DNA from: an uncultured Lachnospiraceae bacterium
GTDB lineage: Bacteria; Bacillota; Clostridia; Lachnospirales; Lachnospiraceae
Direction of reading: 5' to 3'
Assembly: GCA_910584945.1 (NCBI GenBank)
Contig: CAJUDY010000032.1
Location: 1-43,512 of the forward strand
DNA length: 43,512 nucleotides
A program made the position numbers and the translations under genes. Below, in pieces: positions 24,094 through 32,913 of this stretch (position 1 is the stretch's first letter; each line of letters starts with the position of its first letter). The notes under the pieces are model-generated. The model was not told the DNA's origin. It ran no database searches and was given only the letters and a program-made list of their open reading frames with translations.

Positions 24094-25020
24094 CTATCTT
24101 GCCTCCAGCGCGCCCTGGATATCGGCGATCATATCTTCCACCGCCTGCCTGGACGCATCCCCAAAGTTCTCCGGCCCGTATTTTGCGTAAGTCCCCTGCT
24201 TATAAGCTGCGATGATGCCCCTGGAAGAATTGACAATGGCTCCCAGGCCGTCCTCATTGAAAAAATGGACCAGATCCTTGCCCTTTCCGCCCTGGGCCCC
24301 GTAGCCGGGAACCAGAATAAAGGATTTTGGCATCACCTTTCGGAGAACCTTTCCCTGCTCCGGATAGGTGGCGCCCACCACCGCTCCGATGTAGCTGTAG
24401 CTGCCGCCCATGTGTTCTTCTCCCCACTGGGCCACCTTCTCGCCCACCAGCTCATACAGGGGCTTTCCGTCGATCAGCTGGTCCTGGAATTCTCCGCTGG
24501 AAGGATTGGAGGTCTTCACCAGGATAAACAGCCCCTTCTTTTTCTCTTTGCATACCTCGATAAAAGGTTTGACCCCGTCGGAGCCAAGATAAGGATTGAC
24601 CGTCGCAAAGTCTTCGTCAAATCCGGTACAGACCCTGCTTCCCACCTGTACGCTTCCCAGATGTCCCACTGCATAAGCCGCCGAAGTAGAGCCGATATCT
24701 CCCCGCTTCACATCCCCGATGACCACCAGGTCTTTGGACTTACAGTAGTCCACGGTTTTCTTGTATGCCTGCATCCCCTCCACGCCGAACTGCTCGTACA
24801 TGGCGATCTGCGGCTTCACCGCCGGGATCAGATCATAAGTTTTATCCACAATCTCTTTATTGAACTGCCAGATCGCCTCCGCCGCCCCCGAAAGCGTCTC
24901 CCCGTACTCGGCAAACGCCTTTTGCTGCACATGCTCCGGTACATAAGCAAGCATGGGGTCCAGTCCCACCACGATGGGGGCCTTGGTCTTCTGGATCTTG
25001 TCAATTAATTTGTTGATCAT
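24094..25020 (-). CDS. pyrF: Orotidine 5'-phosphate decarboxylase (long form)
   Basis: A 308-aa PyrF of the longer subfamily 2 that decarboxylates OMP to UMP. The catalytic Lys-Asp region is VVIGDVKRGDIGSTSAAYA; the substrate motif IVVGLDPML and phosphate-binding VNSSRGIIAAY are clear. First gene of pyrF-pyrK-pyrD-pyrE, with a promoter overlapping the end of the upstream gene. No PyrR attenuator is visible, since only 45 bases separate it from that gene. Confidence 0.96.
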   Translation of the reverse strand: MINKLIDKIQKTKAPIVVGLDPMLAYVPEHVQQKAFAEYGETLSGAAEAIWQFNKEIVDKTYDLIPAVKPQIAMYEQFGVEGMQAYKKTVDYCKSKDLVVIGDVKRGDIGSTSAAYAVGHLGSVQVGSRVCTGFDEDFATVNPYLGSDGVKPFIEVCKEKKKGLFILVKTSNPSSGEFQDQLIDGKPLYELVGEKVAQWGEEHMGGSYSYIGAVVGATYPEQGKVLRKVMPKSFILVPGYGAQGGKGKDLVHFFNEDGLGAIVNSSRGIIAAYKQGTYAKYGPENFGDASRQAVEDMIADIQGALEAR

Positions 25021-25064
25021 CTTGTATCTCCTTCAATGATGCGTCGTTTCTTTGTGTTTTCCAA

Positions 25065-25093
25065 ATTATACTACACTTTCCGCCTGAATACAA
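25065..25093 (-). promoter_or_regulatory. Promoter of the pyr operon
   Basis: Minus-strand -35 TTGTAT (25088-25093), 17-nt spacer, -10 TATAAT (25065-25070). It lies across the last codons of the glycerophosphotransferase-like gene. Confidence 0.65.
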
Positions 25094-26271
25094 TTTTTCT
25101 TTCTCAGAATATAATCCACTACCGCCTCCGAGGCATGACCGTCGTCGCAGTATTCCATCTTTTCCATAAATATTTTCCGTTTTCTTTGATATTCTTCATC
25201 AGAAAACTCCAGAATATTCCGGATCATCTCCTCGTTGGAGAAGGCGGCGGGAACCGGAAGGTCGGAGAGTTCCAGATAATACCCCTTGTCCGCTTTCATC
25301 TTCTCATAATCCTCCGCGTACAGAAAAGACGGCCGCCCCAGTTGAATATAGTCAAAGCCGCAGGAGGAATAGTCCGTGATCACCGCGTCCCCGGCAGCCA
25401 GAAGCTCCTGGGAGTTGTCGTAAGAGGACGCGTTCAACACCCGGTCCGTATAATGGATATCAAAATCCGCCGCGTTCACATTCGGGTGCAGCCGCACCAG
25501 CATCACCCATCTCCCCCCGAAACGCTTTTCAAAAGCACTCAGACAACCCTCAAAGTCCAGATGATACACATGAAGCTTCCGGTCCTCCCTCCAGGTGGGC
25601 ACGTAGAGCACCAGATTCGTCTCCTCCTCCAGATGATAATACTGCCGGATCATGCGGCGCATGGGAGAGGGATCATGAAAGTAAAGATCGTTCTTGGGCA
25701 GTCCCTTTTCCAGGATCAGCCCCTCATACCAGAAGCAGCTTCGGAAGCACTTCGTCCAGAACCGGCAGTTGCTCAAAAGCAGATCAATGTGAGCCGAGTC
25801 TCTCTTCGCGTAAGCGATATACTGCGGACTCAGTCCGTTCCCCGCATCCTTCTCGATCCGCTTCAGCCCCGGCCCCGCATGCCAGGTATGGATATAGACC
25901 TGATTCTTCTTTTTCCTAAAATAATAACATTTTCTCGTATTGTCCACCCACACGCCCGCCGTGGACATATGGTACACAAAAGAAACGGTATTGGGGCGAA
26001 TGATCCGAAGCTCCGGCGGGAAATGACATCCCTCCTTTTCACATACCCAGTACAGGGCGTAGGGAATCTTCCTTCGGATGCACTCCTCCGCGATATATCT
26101 GGTATTATCCCCAAAACCTCCGCCGTTAAAATTGCTGAATATAATCTTCCGCTTCCTCACCGGCAAAAGCCAGCAGATCTGCCATATCCACCAGATCAAA
26201 GCCCCATGAAGCGCCGGATAAAGCCGAGCCAGAACCGGATAAAAAAAAGAACCGCGCAGCCGCTCCACCAT
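25066..26271 (-). CDS. CDP-glycerol glycerophosphotransferase-like protein (TagB/TagF family)
   Basis: A 401-aa protein of the teichoic-acid glycerophosphotransferase family, which transfers glycerol-phosphate from CDP-glycerol to a lipid-linked or polymer acceptor at the inner membrane face. Features: an N-terminal membrane-associated segment, FSNFNGGGFGDNTRYIAEEC, the HTWHAGPGLKRI catalytic-His motif, VLYVPTWRED, and DAVITDYSSCGFDYIQLGRP with GRPSFLYAEDYE. I placed the start at ATG 26271 behind GAAGGGAG, because a good promoter (26309-26337) lies inside the longer open frame. It is divergent from an acyltransferase, pointing to envelope-polymer modification. Confidence 0.84.
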   Translation of the reverse strand: MVERLRGSFFYPVLARLYPALHGALIWWIWQICWLLPVRKRKIIFSNFNGGGFGDNTRYIAEECIRRKIPYALYWVCEKEGCHFPPELRIIRPNTVSFVYHMSTAGVWVDNTRKCYYFRKKKNQVYIHTWHAGPGLKRIEKDAGNGLSPQYIAYAKRDSAHIDLLLSNCRFWTKCFRSCFWYEGLILEKGLPKNDLYFHDPSPMRRMIRQYYHLEEETNLVLYVPTWREDRKLHVYHLDFEGCLSAFEKRFGGRWVMLVRLHPNVNAADFDIHYTDRVLNASSYDNSQELLAAGDAVITDYSSCGFDYIQLGRPSFLYAEDYEKMKADKGYYLELSDLPVPAAFSNEEMIRNILEFSDEEYQRKRKIFMEKMEYCDDGHASEAVVDYILRKKNCIQAESVV

Positions 26272-26308
26272 GTTGTATCGTCTCCCTTCTGCAACCTCAT
26301 GTCTTTTC

Positions 26309-26337
26309 AGTGTAACATACACCTTGTCCATGGTCAA
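26309..26337 (-). promoter_or_regulatory. Promoter of the glycerophosphotransferase-like gene
   Basis: Minus-strand -35 TTGACC (26332-26337), 17-nt spacer, -10 TACACT (26309-26314). It decides the downstream start at 26271. Confidence 0.65.
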
Positions 26338-26364
26338 ATCCTGTGTTAAAATGCAGGAAAGAAA

Positions 26365-26510
26365 GTTACTGTTCACGGCTCAGGAATGCGCACTGGCTGC
26401 GCATTCCGTAAGAACATGATTCAGGTGTGAGGGGCGATTTTTGCGCAGCAAAACTTGGAATATCGCCCCGAATCGTTGCTGTGAGCGGCCTCCGGGCCGT
26501 GAACAGTAAC
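26365..26510. repeat. 146-bp palindromic element with nested hairpins
   Basis: Perfect 15-bp terminal inverted repeats: GTTACTGTTCACGGC at 26365-26379 and its complement at 26496-26510. Inside are a perfect 10-bp hairpin GGAATGCGCA/TGCGCATTCC (26383-26407) and a second hairpin GGGGCGAT/ATCGCCCC (26431-26438 / 26462-26469) enclosing TTTTGC/GCAAAA. It has no ORF of its own and lies between divergent envelope genes. It looks like a non-autonomous (MITE/REP-like) element or a folded RNA. Only one copy is in the window. Confidence 0.8.
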
Positions 26511-26528
26511 GAAGAAACGAGGTGGACC

Positions 26529-27524
26529 ATGAAAGAACGCAACGAATCCCTGGACTGTCTGAAAGGAATCGCCATCCTGCTGGTCATGGCGGGCCATGTA
26601 CAGGTGCATAATCAGATGACTGATCCCTATCTCTATGATATCATAAAATCCCTGCAGATGCCCCTTTTCTTTCTGATCAGCGGCTATCTGGCCGGAGCGG
26701 GAACCAAAATCACAGATGTTACGCAATATCAGAACCGTATGAAAAAAAGAGCGGTCTCCTATCTGCTCCCCTTTTTCTCCTGGCTCTGCCTGCAGCACAT
26801 CACCTATATTCCCCAGGCTCTCCGGACTGTGCTCTTTCAGCTGGATTACGGTCTGTGGTTTTTGATGACCCTCTTCCTCTTCACCTGGATGGCCTACACG
26901 GCCCAGCTTGTCCAGGCAAAGACAAAAAAAGAGTGGGCCTTCTGGCTCACCCTCCTTGGAAGCAGCAGTCTGGTTCTCTTGGCTTACCTGGCAAACGTGA
27001 CCTTCCTAAGCCCCTCCCTGCTGATTATTTACCTACCTTATTATACATGCGCCTATTTCTGCGGACTGCACCCGGAGTTCATCCAAAAATGGATACCGGA
27101 AAAACTACTGGGTTCTGCCGCCTGTTTCAGCGGCATTGTCTTCCTGCTCATGGCCGTTTTTTTAGATCTGGTAACCGTAACCGGATTCTTGATGCTGGGC
27201 GTCCAGACCATCGCCTCCTTCCTGGGCTGCTTCGCTCTCATTCGGCTCGTCCTCAGCTGGCGGGGCCACCCGGTCAAATCAAAACTCGCCCGGCTGGGCC
27301 GCTATACCCTGGAGATCTACGTCCTCCACTACCAGTTCGCCACTGTATTGAACCCGGACAAGATCTCCTATCCCTTCTGGACCCCGGAAGGGCTCCTGTA
27401 CAGCCTCACTGCCTTCGCCGCCATGAGCGTTCTGACAGCGGCCTTTATCTATATCATCTACCGGATTCCCGGAGCGTCCTTCTTTCTGTTTGGAAAAGAG
27501 AAAAGAAGACTCATCCTTTTTTAA
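26529..27524 (+). CDS. Acyltransferase-3 family membrane protein
   Basis: A 331-aa multipass protein with about ten helices of the acyltransferase 3 family, which moves acyl groups (often acetyl) across the membrane onto glycans. The hallmark N-terminus is ERNESLDCLKGIAILLVMAGH, the conserved His in the first helix; then PLFFLISGYLAG and the C-terminal LGRYTLEIYVLHYQF. The start ATG 26529 follows GAGGTGG; the frame is open further upstream but runs through the palindromic element. Convergent with the M24 gene, overlapping it by 14 bases. The donor and acceptor are unknown. Confidence 0.86.
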   Translation: MKERNESLDCLKGIAILLVMAGHVQVHNQMTDPYLYDIIKSLQMPLFFLISGYLAGAGTKITDVTQYQNRMKKRAVSYLLPFFSWLCLQHITYIPQALRTVLFQLDYGLWFLMTLFLFTWMAYTAQLVQAKTKKEWAFWLTLLGSSSLVLLAYLANVTFLSPSLLIIYLPYYTCAYFCGLHPEFIQKWIPEKLLGSAACFSGIVFLLMAVFLDLVTVTGFLMLGVQTIASFLGCFALIRLVLSWRGHPVKSKLARLGRYTLEIYVLHYQFATVLNPDKISYPFWTPEGLLYSLTAFAAMSVLTAAFIYIIYRIPGASFFLFGKEKRRLILF

Positions 27525-28890
27525 ACGCCCACTCCCGATTCAAAAGATACGGCCTCATATACCCGCACAGATCACTAAGAGGCAGCACCTCCTCCTTCAG
27601 TTCAATCCCAAGCTCCTCCTTCATATACCGCCTGCGGTCCTCCATCCTCTCCCAGGTCCTCGGATACTGCCTCTGAAGCTCCCGTCGAAGCGCCTCATCC
27701 GCCAGAGCGATCCCATCTTCCGCGTTGGCTCCGCCGTAGCCCGCAAGGGAAGGAATGATATCCACCTGCAGCATCATCCCGCTCTTCAGACGAATCTTCG
27801 ACCCCGGATATACCGGCGAGGACGTCCACTCTTCCGCCCCGGTCAGATGTCCCGGATTCAAGGTCCAGTGATAAGTCTCCCTCGGAAGCACCTTCTCCGC
27901 CATCTCATAAAGCTCCCCGGCAGACACCCCGATTCCAACCTTCTCATACCAGTGTACCATCGTCCGATAATACGGTTTTGCCAGCCTCTCTACGTAATCT
28001 CTCACATTCTCCGGCAGATCTCCCTCGTTCATGGCCACATAGGCCGCCCTGGAAGTCAGCCCGCCCCGAAGACCCAGCGTCACGGAGAACCTGTCGCCCA
28101 GACAAATCTCCTTGTTTCTCGGAAATACCACCGCATCCGTGAACCGTTCTCCGGCTGCACAGATGCTGGTCACCGTCACCGGCTGCCCATAAGGCGCCAG
28201 ATAATCGGCAATCTCCAGCTCGGTCTTTCCAGGCGCCACCTGATTTAACGCCTTCCATACCCGAAAAGAAGCAAGCCCCGCTCCGAATTCATAGTGAGCG
28301 ATCTCGTTGGCGTTCACATGGACCCTTACTCCCTTTTCCGGGTCCAGAAAAATACCGCCCGCCGACAGGATCTGTCCACCCGGGTTATTCTGACGAATCG
28401 CTTCCATAATAAAAGAAGGAAGATCGAACAGCGCTTCGTTGTCTTCCAGCCGGCTGGTAAACATCTTCCAGCCCGCGCACCCGATCCTCATACCGTCCCG
28501 GATTCCCGCGTCCGCAAACAACTCTTTTAAGCTTTTTGTCGTCTCCATGGGCTGGTTCGGCAGCGAAAAATGTGGAACATGAATGGACTCCGCTTGTATA
28601 AAGCTGTGTTGGCACATCTTCAGATTCTCGTTTCCCAGCATCAGATAACATCTGCCGTCCGCGTGAAGCACCAGCACACTCTCCTCGAACCGCGGCTCAA
28701 AGCCGGTCAGATAGGCGTAGTTCGCCCCGTGCTCCCGATCTCCGTAGACCACCAGCGCCTCCAGTCCCTCTTCTCTCATCCGGACAGACACCTTTTCCCG
28801 GTGCTCCCTCATCGTCTCCTTGCTTAATACCACCGGCACATAGTCCGCATGCACCGGCGGCGTGGAAACCTTTCCATACAAAATCTCCAT
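27511..28890 (-). CDS. M24-like (creatinase/prolidase fold) protein with degenerate metal site, paralogue B
   Basis: A 459-aa protein with a creatinase-type N-terminal domain (LEALVVYGDREHGANYAYLTGFE) and a C-terminal pita-bread domain. Metal-dependent M24 enzymes need two Asp, a His and two acidic residues. Here the VDLG...SDITR-type region reads FSVTLGLRGGLTSRAAY, so both Asp are replaced (Thr and Arg), while NPGHLTGAEEW, LQVDIIP and GANAEDGIAL keep the His, one acidic and the final Glu. It is therefore not an ordinary Xaa-Pro peptidase; metal-free C-N hydrolysis as in creatinase is one option, substrate binding another. Start at 28890 behind AAAGGAGTG. Last of eight operon genes; paralogue A is the first. 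Confidence 0.78.
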   Translation of the reverse strand: MEILYGKVSTPPVHADYVPVVLSKETMREHREKVSVRMREEGLEALVVYGDREHGANYAYLTGFEPRFEESVLVLHADGRCYLMLGNENLKMCQHSFIQAESIHVPHFSLPNQPMETTKSLKELFADAGIRDGMRIGCAGWKMFTSRLEDNEALFDLPSFIMEAIRQNNPGGQILSAGGIFLDPEKGVRVHVNANEIAHYEFGAGLASFRVWKALNQVAPGKTELEIADYLAPYGQPVTVTSICAAGERFTDAVVFPRNKEICLGDRFSVTLGLRGGLTSRAAYVAMNEGDLPENVRDYVERLAKPYYRTMVHWYEKVGIGVSAGELYEMAEKVLPRETYHWTLNPGHLTGAEEWTSSPVYPGSKIRLKSGMMLQVDIIPSLAGYGGANAEDGIALADEALRRELQRQYPRTWERMEDRRRYMKEELGIELKEEVLPLSDLCGYMRPYLLNREWAFKKG

Positions 28891-28895
28891 TACTT

Positions 28896-29837
28896 TCACT
28901 CCTTTGCGATCAGTGCGCAAGCGCCGGTTACGCCTGCGTCGTTGCCAAGTTCCGCCAGCCGGATATCCGCCCCTTTCCCGGTCAGAAACAGATGCGCCTC
29001 GTAACCCTTTCTGACCGCGTCAAGAATCACTTCTCCGGCCAGAGACACCCCGCCGCCGATCACGTACATCTCCGGATCGAAGGCATGGGAAAAGTGTGCC
29101 AGCCCCACGCCCAGGGGATACATGCATTCTTCGATAATCCGCACCGACAACTCGTCTCCCTCCCTGGCGCCGTCACAGACCTCCTTTGCCGTCAGAGTCT
29201 CAAGCTCCCGCAGCACCGATGCCTGATCTAGAGACTTTAGGAGTTTTTCTGCTTTTCGCACGATTCCTGTAGCAGAGGCACACTGGTCGATACAGCCTTT
29301 GTTCCCGCAGTTGCAGGTTTCCTCCTGGGTGGGATCGGTAGCGATATGCCCGATCTCTCCGCCGATTCCATGGGCGCCTGTGAGAATCTTCCCGTCAAGA
29401 ATCACTCCGCCGCCCACACCGGTCCCCAGAGTGACCATCATCATACTGGACGCGTCTCTTCCCGCTCCCTGAAAGTATTCTCCTAAGGAAGCCACATTGG
29501 CGTCGTTCTCCGCACGGATCACAAACCCCGGAAAAAACTTCTGAAGTTCGGTCACCGGGTTGAACCCGGTCCAGTGCAGATTCACGCATTTTTCCACATA
29601 TCCGCCGGAAGTAACCGGTCCCGGAATTCCCATGCCGATTCCGAGCACTTCCTCTTTCCGAATCTTTTGTTCCTTCATATGCGCGGAAAGCACTTCCGCC
29701 ACCTGAGGCACAATATGTGCTCCATAATCAGAAAGATCCGTTTCCACCGACCATTTTTCCAGCAGTTTTAATTCTTCCGTAAACTTGCCGAACTTGATCG
29801 TAGTTCCTCCGATATCCACTCCGAAAATCAGTCTCAT
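28896..29837 (-). CDS. ROK-family sugar kinase (glucokinase-like)
   Basis: A 313-aa ROK kinase that phosphorylates a hexose or amino-hexose with ATP. ATP site FGVDIGGTTIKFG; catalytic Asp in AENDANVASLGEY; second phosphate motif VTLGTGVGGGVI; sugar-binding GIGGEIGH; zinc-binding CNCGNKGCIDQ; adenosine motif YVIGGGVSLAG. Glucose, GlcNAc or ManNAc are family substrates; the sequence does not decide. It lies five bases before the second M24-like gene and behind the ABC ATPase. A sugar kinase inside an amino-acid transport operon hints at a glyco-amino-acid substrate. Confidence 0.88.
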   Translation of the reverse strand: MRLIFGVDIGGTTIKFGKFTEELKLLEKWSVETDLSDYGAHIVPQVAEVLSAHMKEQKIRKEEVLGIGMGIPGPVTSGGYVEKCVNLHWTGFNPVTELQKFFPGFVIRAENDANVASLGEYFQGAGRDASSMMMVTLGTGVGGGVILDGKILTGAHGIGGEIGHIATDPTQEETCNCGNKGCIDQCASATGIVRKAEKLLKSLDQASVLRELETLTAKEVCDGAREGDELSVRIIEECMYPLGVGLAHFSHAFDPEMYVIGGGVSLAGEVILDAVRKGYEAHLFLTGKGADIRLAELGNDAGVTGACALIAKE

Positions 29838-29854
29838 ATTCTATTTTCACCCTC

Positions 29855-30589
29855 TTATTCTCCAATAAAGCTTAAAAACTTATGGATTCTCTCATTTTCC
29901 TGCCGCATGGAGCCAAAGAATTCGTCTTTGGTCGCGTCGCACACCATCCTGCCGCCGTCCAAAAAGATGATCCGACTGGCCACATCCTTTGCAAAGGACA
30001 TCTCGTGGGTCACGCAGAGCATGCAGACGCCGTCCGCCGCCAGACTTTCCAGCACGTTCTGCACCTCTCTGGTCATCTCCGGGTCCAGCGCCGAGGTAAT
30101 CTCATCCAGCAAAAGAGCTTTCGGATTCATCATCAATGCCCTGGCGATGGCGATTCTCTGCTGCTCTCCGCCGGAAAGCTCATTGTGCATGGAATTTTCC
30201 TTGGACTCCAGCCCCACCTTCTTCAGATAGAACCTGGCCTTATCGACCGCCTCCCCTTTCGGAACCTTAAGAAGCTTCATGGGAGACATGATCAGATTGT
30301 TCAGCACATTCATATGCGGAAAAATAACCGTATGCTGAAAGACCATGCCGCAGGTCATCCGGATCTGCTTTAAGTTCTTTTTGTCGTTGACGGACAGTCC
30401 GTCCACCAGAATATCTCCCTTGTTGGTCTTTTCCAGCCCGTTGATACAGCGAAGGAGCGTACTTTTTCCTGTACCGCTGGGGCCTAAGAGCACAGTGACG
30501 CCGCTGTGATGAAAATCCACGCTGAAATCCCGAAGCACGGTCAGCTCTCCGAAGCTCTTCGTAATATTTTTTACTTCTATCATTGCCAT
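29855..30589 (-). CDS. Polar amino-acid ABC transporter ATPase
   Basis: A 244-aa GlnQ/HisP-like ATPase powering import. Walker A GPSGTGKST, Q-loop MVFQHT (usually FQQ), signature LSGGEQQRIAIARAL (usually LSGGQQQR), Walker B KALLLDEITSALDPE (usual Pro replaced by Ile), H-loop VTHEMSFAKDV. The deviations are mild and catalytic residues are present. I start at ATG 30589, seven bases after AGGTG; an ATG nine bases earlier lies too close to the site. Partner permeases and binding protein are the next genes upstream. Confidence 0.92.
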   Translation of the reverse strand: MAMIEVKNITKSFGELTVLRDFSVDFHHSGVTVLLGPSGTGKSTLLRCINGLEKTNKGDILVDGLSVNDKKNLKQIRMTCGMVFQHTVIFPHMNVLNNLIMSPMKLLKVPKGEAVDKARFYLKKVGLESKENSMHNELSGGEQQRIAIARALMMNPKALLLDEITSALDPEMTREVQNVLESLAADGVCMLCVTHEMSFAKDVASRIIFLDGGRMVCDATKDEFFGSMRQENERIHKFLSFIGE

Positions 30590-30602
30590 ATCATTCACCT
30601 CA

Positions 30603-31280
30603 TCAATAAGAAAAGTTCACTCGTTTTTCCAGATAGGCCGCCAGACGCGCCAGCGGGAAGGAAACCACATAGTACAGTGCGAATACGATCCCCCACACGG
30701 CAAAGGGCTGCATGGTACGGACCGATACGATCTGTCCCACCCGGCAGATATCTTTCATACTGATCAGAGAAATCATAGACGAACACTGAAGCTGCCCAAT
30801 ATACAGAGTGATCGCCTGGGGCAGCAAAAGCCGAAACGCCTGAGGTGCAACCACCTGAAGGAACGTGGATACCTTTCCATGTCCCAGAGCATAGCCGGCT
30901 TCCCACTGGGATACCGGGATCGCCATGATGGAATTATGTATCAGTACGGCAAAAAAAGCCGCGGTATTCAACGACAGCGTCAGTATGGCCGCCGAGTATG
31001 GTTTTAACAGAATACCCGCTACCACCGGCAGCCCAAAGTAAACCAGAAAAAGCTGAACAACCAGAGGAGAATTCCGGAGAGGCTCCATCAGGATCAGCGG
31101 AAGAAATCGGATGACCTTATGTTTGGAGCAGCGCACGATCCCAAGGGCCGTTCCGAGAATCGTTCCAAAGAGAAGAGAAATTAAAGTCACCAGAAGCGTG
31201 ACGCCGCACGCCTGTGCAAATGTAAAAATATCCCCCGTGGAAAGATGGGCATATTGGCCAATCACATGAACATCCTGCAT
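30603..31280 (-). CDS. Polar amino-acid ABC transporter permease 2
   Basis: A 225-aa HisM/GlnP-type permease with five predicted helices. PLRNSPLVVQLFLVYFGLP and the EAA loop SQWEAGYALGHGKVSTFLQVV PQAFRLLLP are the typical cytoplasmic contacts for the ATPase. Together with permease 1 it would form a heterodimeric channel. Confidence 0.92.
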   Translation of the reverse strand: MQDVHVIGQYAHLSTGDIFTFAQACGVTLLVTLISLLFGTILGTALGIVRCSKHKVIRFLPLILMEPLRNSPLVVQLFLVYFGLPVVAGILLKPYSAAILTLSLNTAAFFAVLIHNSIMAIPVSQWEAGYALGHGKVSTFLQVVAPQAFRLLLPQAITLYIGQLQCSSMISLISMKDICRVGQIVSVRTMQPFAVWGIVFALYYVVSFPLARLAAYLEKRVNFSY

Positions 31281-31298
31281 GTATGCACCATCTCCTTT

Positions 31299-31964
31299 CT
31301 AAAGTGTGATTGCGATCTTTTTATCCACAACTTTGGAGATCATGGATATCAGAAACGTCAGAATACAGTAGGCCACCAGAAGCAGCAGGAAGATCTCAAA
31401 AGGCCGGTCCACACGTCCGTTGATAATCTTGCTGGCCCCCATCATATCCACAACGGTGATGGAGAAGCAGACGGAAGTGGTCAGGACCAGATTGACAAAA
31501 TTGTTGACCAGAGGCTTGAAGGCCACCCGAAGCGAGATGGGAAGCACCACATAGCGTATAGTCTGAAGAGGTCCAAAACCCAGAGCCGCCGCGCATTCAT
31601 AATAACTTTTCTTCACAGCCATCAGTCCCGCCCGGATCACCTCGCAGTTGCCCGCGCTGACATTGATGCTCAGAGCGATGATGGAGGTAATCAGCGGGTC
31701 CGTGTCGATCCCCAGCTGAGGCAGACCGTAGTAAAAGAAGAAAAGCTGCACCAGAAAAGGCGTATTTCGAAGGAAATCCACCCAGAAGGCGCCGAGAAAC
31801 CGGAGCACCTTGTTCTTCGACTGCCGGAGCAGCGCAATGACAAGTCCGATCAGGAATCCAAAGATCAGGCAGAAAAAGGTAATGATCACCGTATTGACCG
31901 CTCCCTCTTTCAAAAGCGCAATATACTGAGGATTGCTTAAAAACCGAAAATTAAGTCTGTACAT
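31299..31964 (-). CDS. Polar amino-acid ABC transporter permease 1
   Basis: A 221-aa HisQ/GlnP-type permease. VDFLRNTPFLVQLFFFYYGL and the EAA loop KKSYYECAAALGFGPLQTIR, then VVLPISLRVAFKPL, are family hallmarks. I chose ATG 31964 (MYRLNFRFL) behind AAAGGAT. The longer frame has no ribosome binding site and no membrane-like residues. Follows the binding-protein gene. Confidence 0.92.
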   Translation of the reverse strand: MYRLNFRFLSNPQYIALLKEGAVNTVIITFFCLIFGFLIGLVIALLRQSKNKVLRFLGAFWVDFLRNTPFLVQLFFFYYGLPQLGIDTDPLITSIIALSINVSAGNCEVIRAGLMAVKKSYYECAAALGFGPLQTIRYVVLPISLRVAFKPLVNNFVNLVLTTSVCFSITVVDMMGASKIINGRVDRPFEIFLLLLVAYCILTFLISMISKVVDKKIAITL

Positions 31965-32076
31965 ACACAAAATATCCTTTCCCGGCTTCTGCCGCTTTTT
32001 GCAGAAGCGCTGACAGAGATACGTACAGGGAGATTCCGGATGAATCCCCCTGTACAACTATTCCCCTTTAAAGGCA

Positions 32077-32913
32077 TTACCATGGATGATCAAGAGTCCC
32101 CGTATACTCTGAACCGAACCACTTGTTATAGCATTCTGCCTGGAACCCGCTGCTGATCATGTTGGATACGAACATATCCAGATATCTGGCAAAGTCCGCA
32201 TCTCCCTTGATGTAACCAATACAAATTGGATCAGACGTGTAAACCATGGGCTTGGAATCCAGATAATCTCCCTGGCCCGCCGCATAGTCGATGGACGTTC
32301 CGTCCTCAAAGATGGCGTCGCATTTCCCCTCCTGAACCGCCAGAAGCTGATCGGAAAAGCTTGCCACATAGCTGATGTTGGCATTTGGCGCGTACTCCAG
32401 AACCAGTTCTTCTCCCGTGGTTCCGCTGGCAATGGCAACGGTGTATTTCGCATCGTTCAGATCCGCCACTTCCTGTACCTCGTCCAGTCCTTTTCTTGTA
32501 CCCATCTTGATACCGGTTCTTAGATATGGAATCGAGAAGTTAATACTTTTCGCCCGTTCCAGATTGCCGGTGATATTCGCAAAAATCACGTCCACTCTCC
32601 CGGAAGTCACTGAGCTGATCCGGTTTTCCCCGTTTACTTCCACCAGCTCCACTTCCACTCCGAGCACCTCGCCCAGTTTGTTGGCAAAGTCCACATCATA
32701 GCCGATCAGATTTCCCTGATCGTCATAGAAACAGATAGGCTCTCCGGGCGGATTGACGCCGATCACGATCTTCCCTTTGTCCATGATCTCACTTAACTTA
32801 TCCGTTCCTCCCCCGCTGTCGCCTCCGGAAGAACCGCATCCAGCCAGACAGCCAACCGCCATCACCGATGCCAACGCCAGCGACAATACCTTTTTTACTA
32901 CCTCTTTTTTCAT
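32077..32913 (-). CDS. Polar amino-acid-binding lipoprotein of the ABC importer
   Basis: A 278-aa family-3 solute-binding protein. Lipoprotein signal MKKEVVKKVLSLALASVMAV followed by the lipobox LAGC, a Gly/Ser linker, then GKIVIGVNPPGEPICFYDDQ, LIGYDVDFANKLGEVLGV, GRVDVIFANITGNLERAKSI and a C-terminal hinge. The usual aromatic/Arg ligand residues are partly altered (PPGEPICF where PFEF-like is common), so the ligand may not be a plain amino acid. The start at 32913 follows AAAGGAGG. The long leader contains a GCAGC/GCTGC hairpin (32936-32970). Confidence 0.9.
   Translation of the reverse strand: MKKEVVKKVLSLALASVMAVGCLAGCGSSGGDSGGGTDKLSEIMDKGKIVIGVNPPGEPICFYDDQGNLIGYDVDFANKLGEVLGVEVELVEVNGENRISSVTSGRVDVIFANITGNLERAKSINFSIPYLRTGIKMGTRKGLDEVQEVADLNDAKYTVAIASGTTGEELVLEYAPNANISYVASFSDQLLAVQEGKCDAIFEDGTSIDYAAGQGDYLDSKPMVYTSDPICIGYIKGDADFARYLDMFVSNMISSGFQAECYNKWFGSEYTGTLDHPW

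Noticed and set aside
25021..25065. PyrR attenuator or leader peptide before pyrF
   Set aside because: Only 45 bases separate the genes and no terminator/antiterminator pair is visible.
25036..26349. A 437-codon plus-strand frame opposite the glycerophosphotransferase-like gene
   Set aside because: Antisense shadow; the minus strand holds recognisable TagB/TagF motifs.
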